The notes below the pieces were generated by a model that was not told the DNA's origin, did no database searches, and saw nothing but the letters and a program-made list of their open reading frames with translations. Shown here piece after piece: positions 16,543-25,446 of a DNA stretch of 35,571 nt. Position 1 is the first letter of the stretch. Each line of letters starts with the position of its first letter. The position numbers and the translations under genes were made by a program. Origin of the DNA: Bacillota bacterium (GTDB lineage Bacteria > Bacillota_I > Bacilli_A > RF39 > UBA660); NCBI GenBank assembly GCA_015059445.1, contig SVAK01000004.1:77551-113121 (forward strand), given 5' to 3'.

Positions 16543-16740
16543 GTGCAAACATTAAATGAAGAATTATTAAAAATGATTTTATTAGAAATAAAAAACAACT
16601 CTAAGGTTACACAGGTAGAACTTGCTAAAAAATATTTTTATAGCGAGAGAACAATTAGAAGATATTTTAAAGTTTTGAAGAATAGTGGTAAAATAAAATT
16701 AATTAATATTGCCAAAAAAAGGGCGTGGAAGATTCTGTGA
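16543..16740 (+). CDS. Mini winged-helix DNA-binding protein, GTG start
   Basis: A 65-residue protein that consists of little more than one helix-turn-helix: VTQVELAKKYFYSERTIRRYFKVLKNSGKIKLI (written here as a region, residues about 21-53) has the pattern of HTH_11/DeoR-like winged helices, with a C-terminal basic wing (KKRAWKIL). The start is GTG at 16543, with AAGGAG 8 bases upstream. It has no effector domain, so it would act as a simple DNA binder or depend on a partner. It stands alone between the rpsR terminator and the rplI promoter. The palindrome at 16512-16527 is its most likely target. Confidence 0.72.
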   Translation: MQTLNEELLKMILLEIKNNSKVTQVELAKKYFYSERTIRRYFKVLKNSGKIKLINIAKKRAWKIL

Positions 16741-16747
16741 TGATATG

Positions 16748-16776
16748 TTCAATTTAAATAAATTATATGGTATAAT
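16748..16776 (+). promoter_or_regulatory. Promoter for the rplI-dnaB unit
   Basis: TTCAAT (16748-16753) and TATAAT (16771-16776) have a 17-base spacer, and TGG before the -10 gives an extended form. It lies about 27 bases before the rplI start. Confidence 0.7.
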
Positions 16777-16802
16777 ATAATCAACGTTTTAGGAGGAAAT
16801 TT

Positions 16803-17243
16803 ATGAAAGTGATTTTACTTAAAGATGTTAAAGGAAAAGGAAAAAAAGATGATATCATTGAAGTAAGTGACGGCTATGGAAATAATTATCTAATTAAAAA
16901 TAAATTAGGAGTTTTATATACTAAGGGGAGTAAAACTATTTTGGATAAAGAATTAAATTTAAGGCAAGAAAAAGAAGCTGCTTTAGTTAGCGAATTAAAT
17001 GAGATAAAAAAGAAATTAGAAAATACAAATATAAAATTTAAAGTTAACACCGGCAAAGATGGTCGAGTATTTGGTAATGTTTCTACTAAACAAATATGTG
17101 ATGAATTAAAGAAAAAAGGATATAACATTGACAAAAAATGTATTAAGACAAATAGTAACATAGATTCTTTGGGAGTGCATAAAGTCTTAATCGAATTACA
17201 TAAAAAAGTTAGTTTCTTTATAAACGTGGTAGTAGATAAGTAG
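16803..17243 (+). CDS. rplI: 50S ribosomal protein bL9
   Basis: bL9 binds near the L1 stalk and helps reading-frame maintenance. The 146-residue protein has the N-terminal domain MKVILLKDVKGKGKKDDIIEV with GYGNNYLI, a long charged connecting helix (about residues 50-78), and a C-terminal domain with KDGRVFGNVSTKQI. TAGGAGG precedes the ATG by 6 bases. dnaB follows directly, the common rplI-dnaB arrangement. Confidence 0.97.
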   Translation: MKVILLKDVKGKGKKDDIIEVSDGYGNNYLIKNKLGVLYTKGSKTILDKELNLRQEKEAALVSELNEIKKKLENTNIKFKVNTGKDGRVFGNVSTKQICDELKKKGYNIDKKCIKTNSNIDSLGVHKVLIELHKKVSFFINVVVDK

Positions 17244-17252
17244 GTGAATAAT

Positions 17253-18596
17253 ATGGCTCGTGTAATGCCTTCAAACAAAGAAGCAGAAATGAGTGTTTTA
17301 GGAGTAACATTTATTGATAATAGTTTAGTTGATAATATTTGCGAAGAAGTTAATGCAGATATGTTTTTTGATGAGCGAAATAGATTTTTATTCGAGGCAA
17401 TAAATGAACTTCATAAAAATGGCTTGCCAATTGATGCTGGAATGATAAAAGAAGAACTTGATAAAAAGAAAAGACTTAATGCAGTTGGAGGAATTGAATA
17501 TATAAGTGAAGTAATTGACTCTGTAATCACTACAGCCAATTTAAGCTACTATATAGAAATCTTAAAAGAGCATTCAACAAGAAGAAACTTAATTAATGCT
17601 GCTACAGAAATTGTTACAGAAGCATACGAAGAAGAAAGTGTAACAACGGTATTAGATAACGCAGAAAGAAATATTTTAAATGTTGTCAAAGTAAGAACAG
17701 TTAGAGACTTTGTTCCTATTCATGAAATTTTGAGAAGAGCTCAAGCAAAATTAGAGGAATTAGCAAAATCAAAGAAATTAATCACAGGATTAGAAACTGG
17801 TTTTTATGACTTTGACAAAATTACAACCGGTTTTCAACCCGGAGAACTAATTATTTTAGCTGCTCGTCCTGGTATGGGTAAAACAGCTTTAGCCTTAAAT
17901 ATGGCGACTTATGCTGCTACTACTACAGATAAGGCAGTAGCAATATTCAACTTAGAAATGCCTGCTGAACAATTGGTAAATAGAATTATTAGTGCTCAAG
18001 GCGGTATAGATGCATATAAATTACAAACAGGTCAAATGCAAGAAAGAGATTGGAAAAGATATAATGAGGCAATGAATGAGCTTGCAGAGACAAATCTTTA
18101 TATTGAAGATAATTCTGGAGTAACGGTTGCTGAAATAAAAGCTAAATGTCGACGTTTGGCTAATATGCCTAAGGGATTAGGATTAGTAGTAATCGACTAT
18201 TTACAATTAGTAACTACTGGTAATAAAAGAATTGAATCAAGGCAAGTCGAAGTTTCAGAAATTTCTCGTAGTTTAAAAACAATGGCTTTAGAATTAGGCG
18301 TTCCAGTAATTGCCCTGTCACAATTATCAAGAAGTGCAGAAAAAAGAGAAAGTAACATGCCAATGTTAGCGGACTTAAGAGAATCTGGTTCTATTGAACA
18401 GGATGCAGATATGGTTTTATTTATTAATCGTAAAGATTATTATGAAGCAAAAAAAGATCAAAAAGAGAAAATTGTTCCTGCTGAACTAGTAATTGCAAAA
18501 CATCGTAAAGGGAGTTTGGGTACTATTGAATTATTATTTGAATTAAATATGAGTGCATTTAGAAGTGTTGCTAATGAAATTAAGGATGAGAATTAA
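17253..18596 (+). CDS. dnaB: Replicative DNA helicase DnaB/DnaC
   Basis: This hexameric helicase unwinds DNA ahead of the replication fork. The 447-residue protein has the N-terminal primase-interaction domain (PSNKEAEMSVLG) and the C-terminal RecA-like domain with Walker A ARPGMGKTALALNMA, Walker B LVVIDYLQLV, the DnaB motif with ALSQLSRSAEKRE, and ADLRESGSIEQDADMV. I start at ATG 17253, which has AGGTGA 5 bases upstream; a GTG at 17244 sits on that site. No intein is present. It overlaps the next gene by one base. Confidence 0.97.
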   Translation: MARVMPSNKEAEMSVLGVTFIDNSLVDNICEEVNADMFFDERNRFLFEAINELHKNGLPIDAGMIKEELDKKKRLNAVGGIEYISEVIDSVITTANLSYYIEILKEHSTRRNLINAATEIVTEAYEEESVTTVLDNAERNILNVVKVRTVRDFVPIHEILRRAQAKLEELAKSKKLITGLETGFYDFDKITTGFQPGELIILAARPGMGKTALALNMATYAATTTDKAVAIFNLEMPAEQLVNRIISAQGGIDAYKLQTGQMQERDWKRYNEAMNELAETNLYIEDNSGVTVAEIKAKCRRLANMPKGLGLVVIDYLQLVTTGNKRIESRQVEVSEISRSLKTMALELGVPVIALSQLSRSAEKRESNMPMLADLRESGSIEQDADMVLFINRKDYYEAKKDQKEKIVPAELVIAKHRKGSLGTIELLFELNMSAFRSVANEIKDEN

Positions 18597-20113
18597 TGAA
18601 AACTAAAGACAAATTTATAACATTTATATTATGTACAATAGTGCTTTGTATATATGTTGTGGCAAATAGTTATAGTTTAATAGACAAAAAGATAAATAGA
18701 GTATATAAAGTATATCTTGATGGCGAAGTAATTGGAACAATTGAAAATAAAGATGATCTGTATAGCTTAATAGATGAAAAACAACAATCGATAAAAGATA
18801 AATACGATGTTGAAAATGTATACCCTCCAAATGGTTTAGAAGTAATAGAAACATATTCATATAATGCTAATATTAGCAGCATAAATGATATTTATAATAA
18901 AATTGAGGAGTTACAAGATTTTACAATCTTTGGATATGAGGTTAAAGTTTCAGCTACTACAGATCATGAATCATATAGTATTTATATTCTTGATAAAGAA
19001 ATATTTAATAAGGCAATAAAAGACTTTATCTTAGCTTTTATTGATGAGGAAGGATATAATAATTATATAAATGCTACGCAAGGAGAACTTGAAGATGTTG
19101 GTATAACTTATAACGAAATGGGCTTTTTAGAAAATATTGTTATTAAAGAGAAATATATAAGTATTAATGATAAAATTTATGAAAATAGTGATGAGTTAGC
19201 TCAAGACTTATTGTTCGGATTTGATTATAAAGAAAGAAGCTATACAGTTAAAGCTGGGGATACTATTGAATCTGTTGCTGAAGATTTTGAATTAAATCCA
19301 CAGGAAATTTTAATTGCTAATTCCAAATATTCTAGTAAAGATAGCTTATTAACAATTGGTGATAAATTGATGATTGCTTATGTATTACCAGAATTATCTT
19401 TTAGTTATAAAGTTCAGGAAATGGAAGAAGAAGAGCAAGATTATAATAATGAAATAGTTAGAGATAATACAAAACCTTCTGGATACAGCGAAATTACAAC
19501 TCCTGGCGTTAAGGGATTAAATTTAGTTACCAAAGAATATACTGTTGTAAATGGCGAACTCGCAAGTACTGTAGAAATTATTAATCAAGAAGTAATAAGA
19601 GAAAAAGTTGATCAAGTAACCACAAAAGGAAAAAAAGCAGTTTCACTGGGATGGGAAATATTTCAAGATACCGGTTCAGGTTGGACATGGCCTACTATTG
19701 ATCGTTACGTTATTACTAGTGCCTTTGGATATCGTGAACTTGGTGGTGGAAAACAACATAATGGAATAGATATTTCAGGTACTCCATGGGGTTCAAATAT
19801 TTATGCAGCTAATGATGGCATAGTAACCTATATCTATAATGGGTGTCCAAATAATGGAAGTTATCCTAATAGTTGTGGTGGTGGATATGGTAATCAAGTA
19901 GTTATATACCATGACAATAACATTTACACAATTTATGCTCATATGATGAATGATATTCCAGTAAGTGTTGGTCAAACAGTTTCTAAAAAACAGGTAATTG
20001 GTCATATGGGAAATAGTGGGCAATCTACTGGTACACATTTACACTTTGGCGTATCGACTGGAGATCCACGAAAAGGTGGAAAATTCTATAACCCTAGAAA
20101 GTTGTATCAATAA
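18596..20113 (+). CDS. Membrane-anchored cell wall hydrolase: LysM, G5-like and M23 peptidase domains
   Basis: A 505-residue secreted or membrane-anchored peptidoglycan endopeptidase. An N-terminal hydrophobic segment (residues about 7-28) is followed by an unassigned region, a LysM domain (about 214-262, SYTVKAGDTIESVAEDFELN), a G5-like segment (about 300-347) and a zinc M23 domain (about 370-500) with His388, Asp392, His449, His481 and His483 in the HxxxD, AHM and HLH positions. M23 enzymes cleave cross-link peptides. The start overlaps the dnaB stop (TAATG), and the end overlaps yycJ in the same way. The place between dnaB and yycJ resembles that of wall-metabolism genes near walJ in other Firmicutes. 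Confidence 0.9.
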   Translation: MKTKDKFITFILCTIVLCIYVVANSYSLIDKKINRVYKVYLDGEVIGTIENKDDLYSLIDEKQQSIKDKYDVENVYPPNGLEVIETYSYNANISSINDIYNKIEELQDFTIFGYEVKVSATTDHESYSIYILDKEIFNKAIKDFILAFIDEEGYNNYINATQGELEDVGITYNEMGFLENIVIKEKYISINDKIYENSDELAQDLLFGFDYKERSYTVKAGDTIESVAEDFELNPQEILIANSKYSSKDSLLTIGDKLMIAYVLPELSFSYKVQEMEEEEQDYNNEIVRDNTKPSGYSEITTPGVKGLNLVTKEYTVVNGELASTVEIINQEVIREKVDQVTTKGKKAVSLGWEIFQDTGSGWTWPTIDRYVITSAFGYRELGGGKQHNGIDISGTPWGSNIYAANDGIVTYIYNGCPNNGSYPNSCGGGYGNQVVIYHDNNIYTIYAHMMNDIPVSVGQTVSKKQVIGHMGNSGQSTGTHLHFGVSTGDPRKGGKFYNPRKLYQ

Positions 20114-20877
20114 TGCGTGTATGTGTATTTGCAAGTGGTTCCAAAGGTAATGTTACTTATATCGAGACAGAAAAACATCGTATTTTGTTAGATATGGGAA
20201 AAAAGAAAAAATATATTGTTGATTCTTTAAAACAGATAGATGTTGATCCGGCATCAATTGATATTATATTAATAAGTCATTTACATACTGATCACATCTC
20301 TGCTTTAGAGACATTTATTAAAACATACAAGGTGACAGTTTGTATGCCACAAGAAATGTTTTCGAGTTTGGATAGCATAAAAAATTATGAACATATAAAA
20401 ATATATGATGATGAAATAATATTTGATGATTTAAAAATATATGCTATTAAGTCTAGTCATGATGCAATAGCATCGAGAAACTTTATTATTGAAGAAGGAA
20501 ATCATTCTATTGTTCAAATAACTGACACTGGATATATTAAAAGTAAATATTTTAATTTATTGAAAAATAGAGATGTTTATTTATTAGAAAGTAATCATGA
20601 TGTAGAAATGCTTCAGCATGGACCTTATCCTGATTGGTTAAAAAAGCGAGTCTTGAGTGATGAAGGGCATTTATCTAATCAAGCAGCTGGTTTTTATCTA
20701 TCTAAACTAATTGGAGAAAAGACAAAAAAAGTATTTTTAATGCATTTAAGTGAAGTAAATAATAAAAGTGATATTGCCTTAAAGACAGTTAATGACACAT
20801 TAAAAGAATATAAAATAGATTTTAATAATATAGAATGTGCTGAACAAGATAATATTAGTGAAGTGGTAAATGTATGA
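20113..20877 (+). CDS. walJ: Metallo-beta-lactamase-fold hydrolase YycJ/WalJ
   Basis: The 254-residue protein belongs to the YycJ group of metallo-beta-lactamase-fold proteins, probably a 5'-3' exonuclease linked to DNA repair or wall-signalling loci. The metal motif is HLHTDH at residues 56-61, preceded by FASGSKGNVTYIE; later ligands include the DTGY motif, the LLESNHD segment and HLSEVNN. It lies between an M23 hydrolase and rlmH, as in the classical yycFGHIJ-rlmH region, although no WalKR genes are in this window. Confidence 0.93.
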   Translation: MRVCVFASGSKGNVTYIETEKHRILLDMGKKKKYIVDSLKQIDVDPASIDIILISHLHTDHISALETFIKTYKVTVCMPQEMFSSLDSIKNYEHIKIYDDEIIFDDLKIYAIKSSHDAIASRNFIIEEGNHSIVQITDTGYIKSKYFNLLKNRDVYLLESNHDVEMLQHGPYPDWLKKRVLSDEGHLSNQAAGFYLSKLIGEKTKKVFLMHLSEVNNKSDIALKTVNDTLKEYKIDFNNIECAEQDNISEVVNV

Positions 20878-21311
20878 TAAAAATAATTTGTGTTGGAAAA
20901 ATAAAAGAAAATTATTTAAAAGAATTAATTAACGATTATAAAAATAGAATTAGTAAATATCATAAACTGGAAATAATTGAATTGAAAGATAATGATGATA
21001 TAAGAAAGGAAACTGTAGAATTATTAAAAGCCATTAATCCTAAAGATTATAACATTGCATTATGTATTAATGGTAATAGTTACAGTAGTTTGGAATTTTC
21101 TAACTATATAGATTACTTGTTTAATTATAATAGTACTATCGCTTTTATAATTGGCGGTTCCAATGGGTTAGAAGATGACATTATTAATATTTGCGATGAA
21201 AAATTAAGTTTTTCTAAATTTACTTTTCCCCATGGCTTGTTTAGAGGGATTTTATTAGAACAAATTTACAGAGCATTTAAAATAACTAATAACGAACGTT
21301 ATCATAAGTAG
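20874..21311 (+). CDS. rlmH: 23S rRNA (pseudouridine1915-N3)-methyltransferase RlmH
   Basis: RlmH is a SPOUT-class enzyme that methylates pseudouridine 1915 in helix 69. The 145-residue product has the SAM-binding trefoil-knot region with AFIIGGSNGLEDDI and the C-terminal FTFPHGLFRGILLEQIYRAF. The ATG overlaps the walJ stop (ATGATAA). The NNERYHK ending is typical of the family. Confidence 0.96.
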   Translation: MIKIICVGKIKENYLKELINDYKNRISKYHKLEIIELKDNDDIRKETVELLKAINPKDYNIALCINGNSYSSLEFSNYIDYLFNYNSTIAFIIGGSNGLEDDIINICDEKLSFSKFTFPHGLFRGILLEQIYRAFKITNNERYHK

Positions 21312-21319
21312 GAGAAAAT

Positions 21320-22516
21320 ATGAATAAAGAAGTTAAAAAGATATTTGTTGTATTAGCATTATATGCTTTATCAGGAGGAATTTTTTATAATTTTCAAGAA
21401 TTATGGATGGCTGAAAATAATTTATCGACTCAAACAATAGGCATAGTATATAGTTTATGTGCATTACTTTCTGTATCTACAATATTTTTATGTTCAAATT
21501 TGATTAGCAAAGAAAAATTAAAAAAATTTTCTTGTGTTCTCTTGTTATTAAAATTTATAATTCTATTAGCATTATTCTTTTTGAATAATACAGGTTTAAA
21601 CGTAATTATTAAATTTTTAATAATGTTGGACTATGTTATAGATGTTGAAATTTGGGCTTGTATTTATCCTATGATTACTCTTATTACCAAAAATGATAAA
21701 ATTTACGCTTTGAAAGATTTGATATATAGTTTTGCTTATTATGGAGGAATAATATTTACATCTTTCCTTTTAGGAACAACTATTTTAAAATTAAACATAA
21801 ATTTTAACTTTTATAATTTAATTGGTGGCATGTTAATGTTGATAGCATATTTAGTATTAAGAAGTACTAAATTAGAAAATTATTATAGTAAAAAAGAAAA
21901 TTCAAAAGTTAATTCGCTAAGTACAGTGTTGAAAATTATTAAGAAAGATAATGTTACTCAAAATTATCTGATGTATCATTTAACAAGTGCAATATCTTAT
22001 GCTTGTATTAATGGAATGATGATTACCTTACTTACGGCAAATTTAAATTTTAGTGCTTCAGCTGCCTCTTACTTTAAAATGATTTTAGGTATTGTTGCTG
22101 TTTTTATAGGAACTTTAATCTTAGAAAAATTAACTTTAAAAAATGATTACATAAATTTTTCAATTAAATTTATTGGAAGATTATTATTTTATATATTAGC
22201 ATTTATTTGCAATAATAAAATTGTTTTCTTAATTGCAATTGTGTTTATGAGGCTTTTATCTGAATCTTATTCTCATGTATCTGAAGCTCCTTATGTAAAT
22301 CGTTTTAGTAACGATAATCAGTTGGCATTTTGTAATTTAAGAGAAATGATAGGATATTTTTCCAAAGCTATAGGGAATTTATTGTGTGGTATAGCAATTA
22401 CTATGGGAACGCGTTATAATTTTCTTTTTGCAGCAATTTTTCTAATTCCTGCAATACTTTATTTATTTAATGCTTTAAGATTAAGATTAAAAGAAAAAGG
22501 AAAAATGGATTTATGA
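21320..22516 (+). CDS. Major facilitator superfamily-like membrane protein
   Basis: A 398-residue protein with about 12 hydrophobic segments. It resembles MFS transporters by length, topology and the loop after TM2, but the classical motif A is not clear, so I cannot name a substrate. AGGAG lies before the ATG, 8 bases after rlmH. Its TGA stop overlaps the ung start, making a rlmH-MFS-ung run that is probably co-transcribed. Confidence 0.75.
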   Translation: MNKEVKKIFVVLALYALSGGIFYNFQELWMAENNLSTQTIGIVYSLCALLSVSTIFLCSNLISKEKLKKFSCVLLLLKFIILLALFFLNNTGLNVIIKFLIMLDYVIDVEIWACIYPMITLITKNDKIYALKDLIYSFAYYGGIIFTSFLLGTTILKLNINFNFYNLIGGMLMLIAYLVLRSTKLENYYSKKENSKVNSLSTVLKIIKKDNVTQNYLMYHLTSAISYACINGMMITLLTANLNFSASAASYFKMILGIVAVFIGTLILEKLTLKNDYINFSIKFIGRLLFYILAFICNNKIVFLIAIVFMRLLSESYSHVSEAPYVNRFSNDNQLAFCNLREMIGYFSKAIGNLLCGIAITMGTRYNFLFAAIFLIPAILYLFNALRLRLKEKGKMDL

Positions 22517-23172
22517 TAGGAAACGATTGGGATAATGTTTTAAAAGTCATTGAGGAAAGTGCAGGATTTAAAAAATTTTTAAATATTATTAATGAAAAAT
22601 ATGCAAACTCTATCGTATTTCCTCCTAAAAACTATGTATTTAACGCTTTAAAGTTAACTAGTTTTAAAGATACTAAAGTTGTTATAGTTGGTCAGGATCC
22701 ATATCATGGTATTGGAGAAGCTCATGGGCTATCATTTAGTGTTCAAAAGGGAATAAAAATTCCCCCTTCTCTTCAAAACATATATAAAGAATTAGATAGC
22801 GACTTAGGTATTAAACCAAATGTTGATGGCGATTTGACCAAATGGGCGAAAGAGGGAGTTCTTTTGTTAAATGCTGTATTAACTGTTGAAAAAGATAAAC
22901 CGGCCTCTCATCGTAATTTAGGTTGGGAATTACTTACTGACTATATAATTAAAGCTTTAAACAAAAAAGAAGAAGCAATTGTATTTATATTATGGGGAAA
23001 TTTTGCTAAAGATAAAAAGAAATATATTACTAATCCGAATCATTTGGTGATAACCAGTCCCCATCCATCGCCTTTTTCAGCGCGTAACGGATTTTTTGGA
23101 TCTAAACCATTTTCTAAAACGAATGAATTTTTAGTAAAGAATAAAATAAAACCGATTGACTGGAAACTTTAA
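22513..23172 (+). CDS. ung: Uracil-DNA glycosylase, family 1
   Basis: Ung removes uracil from DNA to start base excision repair. The 219-residue product has the catalytic water-activating motif GQDPYHG (Asp62), FSVQKGIKIPPSLQNIYKE, a LLLNAVLTVE segment, the IFILWGNFAKDKK strand and the leucine-loop motif HPSPFSA. All family 1 landmarks are present. Its stop codon lies in the loop of a hairpin shared with the convergent LemA-like gene. Confidence 0.97.
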   Translation: MIGNDWDNVLKVIEESAGFKKFLNIINEKYANSIVFPPKNYVFNALKLTSFKDTKVVIVGQDPYHGIGEAHGLSFSVQKGIKIPPSLQNIYKELDSDLGIKPNVDGDLTKWAKEGVLLLNAVLTVEKDKPASHRNLGWELLTDYIIKALNKKEEAIVFILWGNFAKDKKKYITNPNHLVITSPHPSPFSARNGFFGSKPFSKTNEFLVKNKIKPIDWKL

Positions 23173-23198
23173 AACGTTTCTCCGTCATCGGTTTTATT
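23148..23198. terminator. Bidirectional terminator embedded in the ends of ung and the LemA-like gene
   Basis: Nested arms pair AAAACCGA (23148-23155) with TCGGTTTT (23188-23195), TGAC (23157-23160) with GTCA (23184-23187), and GAAAC (23163-23167) with GTTTC (23176-23180). U-tracts follow on both strands (TTTTATT on plus, TTTTATTTTAT on minus). Both stop codons sit in or near the loop, and the arms are coding sequence for both genes. Confidence 0.8.
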
Positions 23199-23699
23199 GT
23201 TGCTATAAAAACTTCTGATTCTGAATTTAGATATTTTAGCTACTATATTGTTTGGAAATGTTTTAATTAATTGATTAGATAGTACAGCATTCTGATTAAA
23301 CATGTTTTTAGCAGATACTAATATTTCATCAATATCTCTTAAATTTTTAATTAAATTATTAAATTCCACATCATTATTTAATTCAATAAAATCAGTCATT
23401 AAGTCATTTATTAGTTTTTCAGCTTCCTCTAATTTTAGGTCTTTTTCAATGTTTTGAATAATTAAATCTCTAATTGATATGTATTCTTTTAAATAATCTT
23501 TTTTGCCAGTTACTTTTTTTACTTCACTATTAATATTTATTATTAAGTCCAATTTTTTGTTTAAGTTGGTATCAATTAAACTTTCAGCTTTATCCATTTT
23601 TTCTTTGTATTTTTTTAGTTTGTTAAATCCACTGAAATATATTAAAGCCACAATGGCAATTATGGCAAAAATTATAAGTAAAACCAAATAAATATTCAT
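23169..23699 (-). CDS. LemA-like membrane-anchored coiled-coil protein
   Basis: A 176-residue protein with an N-terminal membrane anchor (residues about 3-24) followed by a helical domain. The run NKLKKYKEKMDKAESLIDTN, then NKKLDLIININSEVKK, matches the LemA family pattern (Asp/Ile-rich helix followed by a 'DLI-N' segment). LemA proteins form helical bundles at the membrane surface; their role is poorly understood. The ATG follows the flippase stop by two bases, with AAGGGA upstream, so the two are one unit. It overlaps ung by four bases at the 3' end. Confidence 0.72.
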   Translation of the reverse strand: MNIYLVLLIIFAIIAIVALIYFSGFNKLKKYKEKMDKAESLIDTNLNKKLDLIININSEVKKVTGKKDYLKEYISIRDLIIQNIEKDLKLEEAEKLINDLMTDFIELNNDVEFNNLIKNLRDIDEILVSAKNMFNQNAVLSNQLIKTFPNNIVAKISKFRIRSFYSNNKTDDGETF

Positions 23700-23701
23700 T
23701 A

Positions 23702-25318
23702 TTAATCCCTTTTCTTTCTTTTTAATATATCTTTAATCTTTTTTCCAGTTATTTCTTCTATTTCTTTTTTATTAATAGAGAAATAAATAAACACTAATAT
23801 AATTCCGATAATTCCTATTAGAGCTATTAATAAAATTCTACTTTCTACATTCTTTATTATACCACGATATATAAAAGATAAAAGTATCATTAAAGTGTAT
23901 ACGCTAAATAATTTTGGTAATTTTTTTCTTGTATTTGAATATTCTAATTTAAATTGTTTTTTCAGTGTGATTAAAGGGATAATTAAAGATATAGAGTAAC
24001 CTATTAAAGTTGCTGTAATTGCCCCATAATAAGGATAAATGCCTATTTTATTAAATAAAAACATAAGTGGTAAATCTAAACATAAATTAGTTAATAATCC
24101 AAGTCCCACAGCCAAATAAATTAGTTTGGTTTTATTTAGCCCTTGCAAACCATTACATATCATTATATATAATGCATCAGCGGCTGCGGTTAAAATTAAA
24201 AATCTAAAGATAATTGGTCCATAATGGACTTCGCTTCCATAAAAAATAGTCCATATTTCCCTAGCAAATATACTCATAAACAGAGCTATAGGAAGTGCTA
24301 CGTAGAAAAATATTTGCAATGTTTTATTAAACTTATCATTAATATCCTTATAATCGCCTTTGGCGTTGCTTTTGGCAATACTTGGTACTAAGCTTATAGC
24401 AATACCTGTAGCTATACTTGTAACTATTGTATTAAGTTTATGACCCCAAGTGGTAAAGACACTACTTATTGTTTCAATATCAGGGCCTGGAAAATTTAAA
24501 AGATCTAGCCCAGTTTTTAATAAAATCATATCGGTTGTATTATATAAAGAGTTAGCAACATTTGTTATTACAAATGGAATTGCATACAGAATAATCTTTT
24601 TAGTAATAGATTTTCTTTCTTCCTTGTTTAAATCGCTTATATCAACATTCTTTTCTCGTTTTATTTTCAACATCTTATTAACTAAGTAGATGTAAGCAAT
24701 AATTGCTCCGGCACAAGCTCCGAAAACTGCAATCCCGACTGCAGTTCTTAAACTTAGATTCAATATTTTAAGGGCAAAATAACTACCACCAATTACAACT
24801 GCAACCCGGACAATTTGTTCAATAACTTGACTGAATGATGCAGGTCTTATATAACCATGGCCTTGTAAGTATCCGCGACTTATTGCTAATACGGGCACAA
24901 CCAAAATGGCAAATGATACACAACGTATAACGATTGTTACATCTTCTGGAGTATTTCCGCCCTGGATATCTCCAACAATTATATTAGCAATTTGGGGGGC
25001 ACAGATAAAACAAATAAAAAAAGATACAATTGAAAAAATTAATATAATTTTTCTAGTAATTTTGAACATGTATTCTTTCTCTTTTAGTTTTCCCAAAGCG
25101 TTATATTCACTAGTTAATTTACTTATTGCTAAAGGAATTCCGGCACTAGAAATTATTAAAAATAAATTATATATATTATAAGCATAACCATAAAGCGCAC
25201 CACCTTGAGTGCCAATTATATTATAAAAAGGAATGACGTAAACAATACCAATAAACTTAGTTAAAAATATAGCTAAAGTAGCAATAATTGCTCCATCAAT
25301 AAAACCGCTTTTTTTCAT
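23702..25318 (-). CDS. MOP-superfamily flippase, SpoVB/MurJ-like
   Basis: A 538-residue integral membrane protein with about 14 hydrophobic segments. It starts MKKSGFIDGAIIATLAIFL, and contains GIPLAISKLTSEYNALGK, ISRGYLQGHGYIRPASFSQV and EQIVRVAVV, typical of the polysaccharide-biosynthesis/SpoVB branch of the MOP superfamily that includes lipid II flippases. It probably moves a lipid-linked cell wall precursor across the membrane, either in growth or in spore cortex synthesis; the two cannot be told apart here. AGGAGTGG precedes the ATG. It lies in an operon with the LemA-like gene and next to gerQ. Confidence 0.87.
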   Translation of the reverse strand: MKKSGFIDGAIIATLAIFLTKFIGIVYVIPFYNIIGTQGGALYGYAYNIYNLFLIISSAGIPLAISKLTSEYNALGKLKEKEYMFKITRKIILIFSIVSFFICFICAPQIANIIVGDIQGGNTPEDVTIVIRCVSFAILVVPVLAISRGYLQGHGYIRPASFSQVIEQIVRVAVVIGGSYFALKILNLSLRTAVGIAVFGACAGAIIAYIYLVNKMLKIKREKNVDISDLNKEERKSITKKIILYAIPFVITNVANSLYNTTDMILLKTGLDLLNFPGPDIETISSVFTTWGHKLNTIVTSIATGIAISLVPSIAKSNAKGDYKDINDKFNKTLQIFFYVALPIALFMSIFAREIWTIFYGSEVHYGPIIFRFLILTAAADALYIMICNGLQGLNKTKLIYLAVGLGLLTNLCLDLPLMFLFNKIGIYPYYGAITATLIGYSISLIIPLITLKKQFKLEYSNTRKKLPKLFSVYTLMILLSFIYRGIIKNVESRILLIALIGIIGIILVFIYFSINKKEIEEITGKKIKDILKRKKRD

Positions 25319-25337
25319 AAGACCACTCCTATATATT

Positions 25338-25367
25338 ATTATATTTTAGATTGCTACCTATTTACAA
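25338..25367 (-). promoter_or_regulatory. Promoter of the flippase-LemA unit, with an overlapping inverted repeat
   Basis: On the minus strand TTGTAA (25362-25367) and TATAAT (25338-25343) are spaced by 18 bases, about 20 bases before the start. The -35 overlaps a perfect inverted repeat CAAGAAT-T-ATTCTTG at 25365-25379, a candidate operator. Confidence 0.6.
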
Positions 25368-25410
25368 GAATTATTCTTGATTTTAGTAAAAGATTTGTAA
25401 AAAATTTTCA

Positions 25411-25440
25411 TTAAAAAAGAGGTTAATAATTAACCCCTTA
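25411..25440 (-). terminator. Terminator after gerQ
   Basis: On the minus strand a stem built on GGTTAA/TTAACC (plus-strand 25421-25426 and 25430-25435), extended past one mismatch, is followed by six U residues (25413-25418). It lies directly after the gerQ stop. Confidence 0.75.
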
Positions 25441-25446
25441 TTTCTA

